Origin: an uncultured Holdemanella sp.
Lineage (GTDB): Bacteria > Bacillota_I > Bacilli_A > Erysipelotrichales > Erysipelotrichaceae
NCBI GenBank assembly: GCA_900754615.1
Contig: CAAEDN010000040.1
Location: 1 to 11,306 of the forward strand
Direction: 5' to 3'
Length of the DNA stretch: 11,306 bases
Shown here: positions 6,637-11,306 of the stretch, piece after piece
How the letters are laid out: the number at the start of each line of letters is the position of its first letter
How positions within the stretch are numbered: the first letter of the stretch is position 1
The notes under the pieces: model-generated
What the model was told of the DNA's origin: nothing
Databases searched by the model: none
What the model saw: the letters and a program-made list of their open reading frames with translations, nothing else
Program-made: the position numbers and the translations under genes

Positions 6637-7248
6637 ATGGAAAAAAATATAGTTCTTGTATGTCCGGAATGTAATAAAAAGTTTAATACGGATATCTATA
6701 CATCTATTAATGTTCAATTGGATGAAGGTATGAAGAATAAAGTGTTGAATGGAAATTTATTCGATATTGAATGTAGTCATTGCCATTCTAAATTTCATAT
6801 TCCATATCCTGTTTTATATCATGATATGGAAAAGAAGTTATTGATTCAATTTACGGAAGAAAAAGATTTGGAACCCGTAAAAACCGTATTAGAAAACGCA
6901 AAGGCAGATGCAGATTATACAGTTCGAATTGTGGATAATGAGCGAGACTGGATTGAAAAGATTTTAATTTCCGATAGTGGATTGGATGATCGCATCATGG
7001 AACTTTATAAGCTACTTGTACTTTCACAATATGAAGATGCAGATAATGTGAATGGCTTGTATTATTGGAATATTCAAAGCTTTGAAAAGCCACACTACGT
7101 TATTGTACTTGATGAAAAGAAGAGTGATAAAATGCATTTTATGCCATTTCATTTAGAAGTTTATAAACAGGTTGAAGAAGTGTTTTTATCCGATATCAAA
7201 CAGGACTATATTGTCGATGCAAACTGGGCAGTCGCAAATACAAAGTAG
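6637..7248 (+). CDS. CpXC domain protein (zinc-ribbon-like)
   Basis: A 203-residue cytoplasmic protein. The N-terminal 60 or so residues match the CpXC domain: CPEC (Cys9, Cys12), then SINVQLDEGMKNKVLNG, then CSHC (Cys46, Cys49) and the IPYPVLYHD signature. Two CxxC pairs about 35 residues apart suggest a bound zinc ion. The rest (about 65-203) is soluble, mixed alpha/beta and charged. The molecular role of CpXC proteins is not established to my knowledge. The start is supported by AGGAGG (6626-6631), which overlaps the TAG stop of the transporter gene, with a 5-nt spacer. It sits 9 nt after the CDF gene and 8 nt before the next, so the three are almost certainly one transcript. Nothing in the sequence shows its substrate or partner. 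Confidence 0.8.
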   Translation: MEKNIVLVCPECNKKFNTDIYTSINVQLDEGMKNKVLNGNLFDIECSHCHSKFHIPYPVLYHDMEKKLLIQFTEEKDLEPVKTVLENAKADADYTVRIVDNERDWIEKILISDSGLDDRIMELYKLLVLSQYEDADNVNGLYYWNIQSFEKPHYVIVLDEKKSDKMHFMPFHLEVYKQVEEVFLSDIKQDYIVDANWAVANTK

Positions 7249-7256
7249 GTGAGATC

Positions 7257-7985
7257 ATGCTAGAAAGTATTCATGCTTGTGTGGACCTTTTGCATGTAGG
7301 GTATCGTGTGAAAAAAGATTATGATCCAATTATATTGAATGTATATCATTGTTTAAAAATGGAAAAGTTGAACGATGAACAATATCTGTTACATATAGAT
7401 TCGATATTAAATAAAAGTATTCATGAATTAAATGAAGCAGAAGTCTATACCTACATTACATATGTATTTGAGAAAGAAAAGTATGTATCAGGTTTTTTAA
7501 AAAGTGTAATTGAATCAGGAATGTTTAAAGAATTGATGCTTCATTATTTATCTTTAAAAGAATCGGATACATTACAATGCATCAAGTTGAATCGTAATCT
7601 GTTGAGCAAATGGCATTATGCGAGTGTATCTGAAGAAGTAGCGCAAAATTTAACTGTCAGTGCAAGCGGAAGAGTGTATCTAACTAGATATGTGATGACA
7701 AAAGAAGGTGTCCAAGCTTTAAAAACACAGCAAACCTCTATCTCAAAAGAAGATGCATATTCGATTTTAAGCGCAATCAACAAGCTTGATTTAGAATCGA
7801 AAGAAGTTGAAGAAAATGGCTGGCAGTTAAGAATGTATAAAAATACGGCTGGTAAAAATCGGCTTGTGAAAACGATTGTGCATGACACAAAGAATCCTAA
7901 TGGACTCAATGAAATGATACGTTCGCTTGTACCGTTTGAGCATTTATTTGTGTTTGGAGGATCTTATTATTCGTGGGAAAAATAA
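7257..7985 (+). CDS. Hypothetical protein, 242 residues, third gene of the CDF-CpXC operon
   Basis: The ATG at 7257 follows the CpXC stop by 8 nt, with a GTAGGTGAG-like ribosome binding site that includes the TAG stop. I do not recognise the family. No signal peptide or membrane segment is visible. The first 120 residues or so look helical and rich in Leu, Glu, Tyr and Lys. The last 100 look mixed and contain aromatic and basic stretches (GWQLRMYKN, LVKTIVHD, HLFVFGGSYYSWEK). The tight spacing suggests it works with the CpXC protein, perhaps in the same complex or process, but this is inferred from position only. It is the last gene of the operon; only a weak AT-rich hairpin follows it. Confidence 0.8.
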   Translation: MLESIHACVDLLHVGYRVKKDYDPIILNVYHCLKMEKLNDEQYLLHIDSILNKSIHELNEAEVYTYITYVFEKEKYVSGFLKSVIESGMFKELMLHYLSLKESDTLQCIKLNRNLLSKWHYASVSEEVAQNLTVSASGRVYLTRYVMTKEGVQALKTQQTSISKEDAYSILSAINKLDLESKEVEENGWQLRMYKNTAGKNRLVKTIVHDTKNPNGLNEMIRSLVPFEHLFVFGGSYYSWEK

Positions 7986-8001
7986 TGTAAAAAGTTACAT
8001 T
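7984..8001. repeat. Palindrome AATGTAA-N4-TTACATT upstream of the his promoter
   Basis: AATGTAA (7984-7990) and TTACATT (7995-8001) form a perfect inverted repeat with a 4-nt spacer (AAAG). It ends 5 bp before the -35 box of the histidine operon. No T tract follows and the arms are AT-rich, so it is a poor terminator. An operator for a dimeric regulator is possible but unproved. Confidence 0.45.
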
Positions 8002-8006
8002 CGCTA

Positions 8007-8035
8007 TTGACATTTATTTTCATAAAGACTATATT
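8007..8035 (+). promoter_or_regulatory. Strong sigma-A promoter of the histidine operon
   Basis: A consensus -35 TTGACA (8007-8012), a 17-bp spacer and a -10 TATATT (8030-8035; 5 of 6). The expected start is about 8042, just upstream of stem I of the T-box leader. This is the best -35/-10 pair in the window, as expected for an operon controlled downstream by attenuation. Confidence 0.8.
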
Positions 8036-8041
8036 AGTTTC

Positions 8042-8260
8042 AAAGCAATGAAAAGAAATAGTAAAATAGTACTGCTTTAAGAGACTTTCTGGTTGGTGCA
8101 AAGAAAGAGTAAGGCTGTTTGAACACATCTTCGAGCTGTAAAGATGAAATAGAGTAGTTTTTAACGTATTCCTGGCGTTATCAGGATTGAGGCTATTAAT
8201 TAGTAAAATAAGGTGGAACCACGTAAGTTTAACTTTCGTCCTTTGGGCGGAAGTTTTTTT
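8042..8260 (+). ncRNA. T-box riboswitch, histidine specific (CAC specifier)
   Basis: A cis-acting leader RNA that binds tRNA and permits read-through when the tRNA is uncharged. Stem I parts are visible: GCTTT (8074-8078) pairs with AAGGC (8111-8115) around an AGAGA box (8080-8084), then CTTTC/GAAAG and the GGTTGGTGCAA apical element. The specifier loop reads GAA-CAC-A-TCTTCGAG, with the His codon CAC at 8124-8126 in the usual spacing before a purine and the GAG. A 5-bp hairpin TCCTG/CAGGA (8170-8186) may be stem III. The conserved T box is AAGGTGGAACCACG (8210-8223). The tRNA acceptor-pairing bulge is TGGA (8214-8217), although UGGG would fit the usual C73 of tRNA-His. The leader ends in a terminator. 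Downstream hisZ, hisG and hisD agree with histidine. Confidence 0.93.
8231..8260 (+). terminator. Regulated terminator of the His T-box leader
   Basis: AACTTTCGTCC (8231-8241) pairs over 11 bp, with two G-U pairs, to GGGCGGAAGTT (8245-8255) around a TTT loop. A run of T residues follows to 8260. The stem begins 7 nt after the T box, so folding of the tRNA-stabilised antiterminator would compete with it. Confidence 0.9.
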
Positions 8261-8278
8261 GTTTATTAGGAGGGTTTT

Positions 8279-9382
8279 ATGCAACAGATACAATTACCAC
8301 AAGGAATGAAAGATACGATTTTAAGTGAATGTGAAAAGAAAAAATATTTACAAAATACTTTAGAAAATATATTTGCTTCGTTTGGATATGAAGAAATTAT
8401 CACGCCAACAATCGAATATTATGAAACATATGAGAATGCATTCAAAAACATTCAATCGACGGATATGTATAAGTTTTTTGATGAGAATGGAAGAATCTTA
8501 ACACTACGAATGGATATGACTGTTCCTATTGCGCGTGTATGCGCATCTAAGTTTAAAGATTCAAAACCGCCATTTCGCTTTCGCTATACTTCAAATGTAT
8601 TTAAAGTTCGTCAAAAGTTTGCAGGTAAACGTAGTGAAGTTACGGATTGTGGAATTGAATTAATTGGATTGGACTCAAAAAGTGATGTACAAGTATTGGT
8701 TTGTGCACTTGAAGTCATGAAAAATTTTAAAAACTATACACTTGAGATTGGAAATGTACAATTCTTTCAAGCGGCATGTAAAGTTGTTCGTTTAAGCCAG
8801 GAAGAAATAAGTACTTTGGCCGATTTGATTGATAAAAAAAGTATGGTTGATTTGAAGGTTTATTTAGATTCATTGTATTTAAGTGAAAAAATTGTAGATT
8901 TCTTTATGCATCTACCTTTCCTTTGTGGAGATGTAAATGTCTTGGATCAAGCTTATGCATATTGTTTTGATGATTCATTAAAGCAGGTTATAGATTCAAT
9001 GAAAGAATGTATTCAATCATTAGATGAATTAGGCTATTTAGACAATGTGACAATCGACCTTGGAAAAGTAGCACATCTTGATTATTATACAGGCATTATT
9101 TTTGAAGGCTATGTTGCAGGTGTTGGAACAAGTGTTTTAAGTGGAGGAAGATATGATTGTTTGTTAAAAAAATTTGGTCGTGACCTTCCTGCATGTGGAT
9201 TTAGTGTTAAGTTAGATCCACTTATTGATCAAATCGATATAAAGTCAAAGAAAACATTTAAACTTTATTATCCGGAAGACAAACAAATCGAAGCGATGAA
9301 AAAAGCAATACAATTACGTAAAGAAGGAAGTGTAGTGCTAGAGCCTTCCTTGAATGATTCTATTTATATTGAGGAGGTCTAA
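8279..9382 (+). CDS. hisZ: ATP phosphoribosyltransferase regulatory subunit HisZ
   Basis: HisZ is the histidyl-tRNA synthetase-like subunit that pairs with short HisG to form the first, feedback-inhibited enzyme of histidine synthesis. The 367-residue protein has the class II catalytic fold: a motif-2-like segment FRFRYTSNVFKVRQ (99-112), the histidine-site segment HLDYYTGIIFEG (266-277) and a motif-3-like segment LSGGRYDCLLKKFG (287-300) then PACGFSV. Three things separate it from true HisRS. It is short, with only a remnant of the anticodon-binding domain. The catalytic Arg before LDYY (Arg259 in E. coli HisRS, in RGLDYY) is Ala265. And hisG of the short form follows directly. The ATG at 8279 has AGGAGG (8268-8273) 5 nt upstream, just after the T-box terminator. 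hisG begins 2 nt after its stop. Confidence 0.92.
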   Translation: MQQIQLPQGMKDTILSECEKKKYLQNTLENIFASFGYEEIITPTIEYYETYENAFKNIQSTDMYKFFDENGRILTLRMDMTVPIARVCASKFKDSKPPFRFRYTSNVFKVRQKFAGKRSEVTDCGIELIGLDSKSDVQVLVCALEVMKNFKNYTLEIGNVQFFQAACKVVRLSQEEISTLADLIDKKSMVDLKVYLDSLYLSEKIVDFFMHLPFLCGDVNVLDQAYAYCFDDSLKQVIDSMKECIQSLDELGYLDNVTIDLGKVAHLDYYTGIIFEGYVAGVGTSVLSGGRYDCLLKKFGRDLPACGFSVKLDPLIDQIDIKSKKTFKLYYPEDKQIEAMKKAIQLRKEGSVVLEPSLNDSIYIEEV

Positions 9383-9384
9383 TT

Positions 9385-10032
9385 ATGAGTTTATCAATTG
9401 CACTGACAAAAGGACGTCTAGAAAAACAAACCGTAGCCATGTTAGAGGAATTAGGGTATGGAGTGGATGCTTTAAAAAATAAAGGACGAGCTTTGGTGTT
9501 TAAAGATTCCGTTGAAGATATTCAATATTTTCTTGTTAAATCAAATGACTGTATTACTTATGTTAATCATGGAGTAGCAGATATTGGTGTGGTTGGCAAG
9601 GATACAATTTTAGAAAATGAAAATGATAATTATGAGCTTTTAGATTTAAAAATTGGAAAATGCAAATTTATTGTAGCTAGTTTGCCAGAGAATCATTTGT
9701 TTTCAAAAGTTGGACATATCAAAATTGGTACAAAATATCCAAGTGTCGCAAAACAATATTTTTTATCCAAAGGTATGGATGTAGAGATTATTAAAATCGA
9801 TGGTTCTGTTGAATTGGCTCCAATTCTTGGCTTATGTGATGGAATTGTAGATATTATGGAAACAGGAACAACATTGAAAGAGAATGGATTGGTTGTATTA
9901 GATACAGTATGTGATATTAGTGCTCGTGTGATTGTGAATAAAGCAAGCTTTAAATTGAAACATGAAGAAGTGATGAAAGTAATCAATGATTTAAGTAAGA
10001 GGGTAAATGACAATGTTGACAAGAATTTATAA
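9385..10032 (+). CDS. hisG: ATP phosphoribosyltransferase catalytic subunit, short form
   Basis: Catalyses the committed step: ATP + PRPP to phosphoribosyl-ATP and pyrophosphate. The 215 residues match the short HisG form, which lacks the C-terminal ACT-like regulatory domain and needs HisZ for activity and histidine feedback. Visible motifs are the N-terminal LTKGRLEKQT (7-16), GVADIGVVGKD (63-73) and the PRPP-binding DGIVDIMETGTTLKENG (152-168). GAGGAGG (9371-9377) inside the end of hisZ lies 7 nt before the ATG. The gene overlaps the start of hisD, so hisZ, hisG and hisD should be translated together from one transcript controlled by the His T-box. Confidence 0.95.
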   Translation: MSLSIALTKGRLEKQTVAMLEELGYGVDALKNKGRALVFKDSVEDIQYFLVKSNDCITYVNHGVADIGVVGKDTILENENDNYELLDLKIGKCKFIVASLPENHLFSKVGHIKIGTKYPSVAKQYFLSKGMDVEIIKIDGSVELAPILGLCDGIVDIMETGTTLKENGLVVLDTVCDISARVIVNKASFKLKHEEVMKVINDLSKRVNDNVDKNL

Positions 10033-11293
10033 AGAAGATAAAGATACATTAAAGGAATACTTGATGTCTCGAACACAAGATTTAAGTACGGATGTTTTAA
10101 CAACGGTCTCTAATATTATTCAGGATGTGAAAAAGAATCAGGACGAAGCGTGTTTAAGATATACAAAGCAGTTTGATAAAATTGAACTGGATTCAATGGA
10201 AGTTTCAAAGGAAGAGTGGGAAGCACAAATTTCAAAATGCGATGCAGAATTTATGCAGGCAATGGAGTTGGCAAAACAAAATATTGAAGATTTTCACAAT
10301 CTTCAAAAGCAGCATGGATATCTGCTTCAAAAAGAGTTGGGTATTTATTTAGGACAAAGAGTTCTTCCATTAGAAGCGGTTGGTATTTATGTTCCAGGTG
10401 GACGAGCACAATATCCAAGTAGTGTTTTAATGAATGCATTACCTGCTAAAATTGCAGGTGTTAAAAATGTAGTTATGGTAACGCCACCGGATAAACAGGG
10501 AACGATTCATCCTAATATTGCATATGCGGCAAAGCTTGCAGGAGTGGATAAGATTTATAAAATTGGGGGTGCGCAAGCCATTGCAGCTTTGGCATATGGA
10601 ACACAAACTATTGATCGTGTAGATAAAATTGTAGGTCCAGGAAATATTTTTGTAGCTGCTGCAAAAAAATTAGTGTATGGAACCGTAGATATCGATATGA
10701 TTGCAGGACCTAGTGAAATATTGGTTGTAGCTGATGAAAAGGCAAGTCCAGAGTATGTAGCGGCTGATTTATTGTCACAGGCAGAACATGATCCAATGGC
10801 AAGCGCCATTTTATTGACAACTAGTGAAGAGCTTTTGGCTTCTGTAAATGAGCAGTTAGAAAAGCAAAGTTCTGTTTTACCGAAGAAGGAAATTGTTGAA
10901 GAATCATTAAAAAATTATGGGAAGGCAATAGTTTGTGATTCAATTAAAGATTGTATATATATTAGTAATGAGATTGCACCCGAACATTTGGAGTTGATGG
11001 TCTCGAATCCAATGGAATATCTACAAGAAGTAAAAAATGCGGGTAGCGTATTTTTAGGCTATTATACATGTGAAAGTATTGGAGATTATTTTGGTGGAAC
11101 AAACCATGTTTTACCAACAAGTGGAACGGCACGCTTTTCAAGTGCTTTATCAGTTGATAGTTTTATCAAAAAATCGTCTTATTTATACTATTCAAAACAA
11201 GCAATTGAGCAATATGCAAAATATATTGAAACAATTGCATCTGAAGAACATCTACAAGCACATGCGAATGCTGCAAAAGTGAGGGTGAAATAA
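10013..11293 (+). CDS. hisD: Histidinol dehydrogenase
   Basis: Catalyses the last two steps of histidine synthesis, oxidising L-histidinol to L-histidine with two NAD+ and a zinc ion. The 426 residues match the family length. Motifs include GIYVPGGRAQYPSSVLM (about 124-140), VDKIVGPGNIFVAAAKK (about 203-219) and IDMIAGPSEILVVAD (about 227-241). Zinc and catalytic residues are Gln256 and His259 (SQAEHDP), Glu324 and His325 (APEHLEL), Asp358 (GDYFGGTNHVLPT) and His417 near the end. Two in-frame ATGs compete: 10007 lies only 3 nt after the GAGGG site, while 10013 has a 9-nt spacer and is preferred (a difference of two residues). It overlaps hisG by 20 nt. The stop TAA shares its last base with the ATG of the next gene. 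Confidence 0.94.
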   Translation: MLTRIYKEDKDTLKEYLMSRTQDLSTDVLTTVSNIIQDVKKNQDEACLRYTKQFDKIELDSMEVSKEEWEAQISKCDAEFMQAMELAKQNIEDFHNLQKQHGYLLQKELGIYLGQRVLPLEAVGIYVPGGRAQYPSSVLMNALPAKIAGVKNVVMVTPPDKQGTIHPNIAYAAKLAGVDKIYKIGGAQAIAALAYGTQTIDRVDKIVGPGNIFVAAAKKLVYGTVDIDMIAGPSEILVVADEKASPEYVAADLLSQAEHDPMASAILLTTSEELLASVNEQLEKQSSVLPKKEIVEESLKNYGKAIVCDSIKDCIYISNEIAPEHLELMVSNPMEYLQEVKNAGSVFLGYYTCESIGDYFGGTNHVLPTSGTARFSSALSVDSFIKKSSYLYYSKQAIEQYAKYIETIASEEHLQAHANAAKVRVK

Positions 11294-11306
11294 TGCAAGG
11301 ATATAA
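11293..11306 (+). CDS. Start of the next histidine-operon gene (cut by window end)
   Basis: An ATG at 11293-11295 overlaps the hisD stop (TAATG) and is preceded by GAGGGTG (11281-11287) at a normal distance. Only Met-Gln-Gly-Tyr and part of a fifth codon are present. Position suggests another histidine gene (hisB or hisC often follow hisD), but four residues cannot identify it. Confidence 0.6.

Noticed and set aside
8121..8130. Alternative T-box specifiers ATC (Ile) or ACA (Thr) in GAACACATC
   Set aside because: Only CAC is followed by the usual purine at the standard distance from the GAG, and only histidine agrees with the downstream genes. ACA would fit the UGGA bulge in some lineages, which is why the mismatch is reported as a finding.
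7967..8293. A 108-codon open frame on the minus strand
   Set aside because: It runs antisense across the T-box leader and the his promoter, with no ribosome binding site seen. The RNA structure explains the sequence better.
8279..9382. Histidyl-tRNA synthetase (hisS)
   Set aside because: Too short, no full anticodon-binding domain, the synthetase catalytic Arg is replaced, and it is followed by a short hisG that requires HisZ.
10007..10012. ATG at 10007 as the hisD start
   Set aside because: It is only 3 nt after the GAGGG site. The ATG at 10013 has a 9-nt spacer. The difference is two residues, so this is a preference, not a certainty.
1..11306. CRISPR arrays, tRNA or rRNA genes, insertion sequences, phage genes or defence systems
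   Set aside because: No regularly spaced palindromic repeats, tRNA cloverleaf, transposase or integrase motifs were seen. The only repeat array is the coding repeat at the left end.

Overview
The window looks like chromosomal DNA from an AT-rich, low-GC Gram-positive bacterium (Bacillota). Strong AGGAGG-type ribosome binding sites, TGnTATAAT promoters, a T-box riboswitch and a HisZ + short-HisG pair all fit that phylum. The overall style suggests an Erysipelotrichia/Clostridia-like gut anaerobe, but the lineage is inferred from general features and not proved. Apart from the two clipped ends, the genes look intact, and I see no transposase, integrase, phage gene or CRISPR array.

Left part (1-1335, + strand): the 3' part of a gene whose protein has a lysine/alanine-rich, histone H1-like tail joined to an acidic domain I do not recognise. 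It is followed by a small 85-residue gene of unknown function with its own promoter. That gene ends in a terminator whose upstream arm is also its last codons.

Central part (1376-5656): the oxidative branch of the citric acid cycle as a divergent cluster. Citrate synthase and NAD-type isocitrate dehydrogenase lie on the minus strand, with overlapping stop and start codons. Aconitase lies on the plus strand. Together they convert oxaloacetate and acetyl-CoA to 2-oxoglutarate, most likely to supply glutamate. The two transcription units share a short, almost mirror-symmetric promoter region (3666-3726), which suggests coordinated control.

Middle-right (5669-7985, + strand): a terminator that runs into a promoter, then a three-gene operon. 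It encodes a cation diffusion facilitator-like membrane protein with an incomplete canonical metal site, a CpXC zinc-ribbon protein and a 242-residue protein of unknown function.

Right part (7984-11306, + strand): a histidine biosynthesis operon. It has a near-consensus promoter, a T-box leader with a CAC (His) specifier and an intrinsic terminator, then hisZ, hisG and hisD. The first codons of the next gene are cut by the window edge. Uncharged tRNA-His would be expected to switch this operon on. HisZ and short HisG form the first enzyme of the pathway and HisD the last.

Most of the window is ordinary metabolism. The points most worth a second look are the H1-like fusion protein, the symmetric divergent promoter, the mismatch between the T-box discriminator base and the usual tRNA-His, and the CDF/CpXC/unknown operon.
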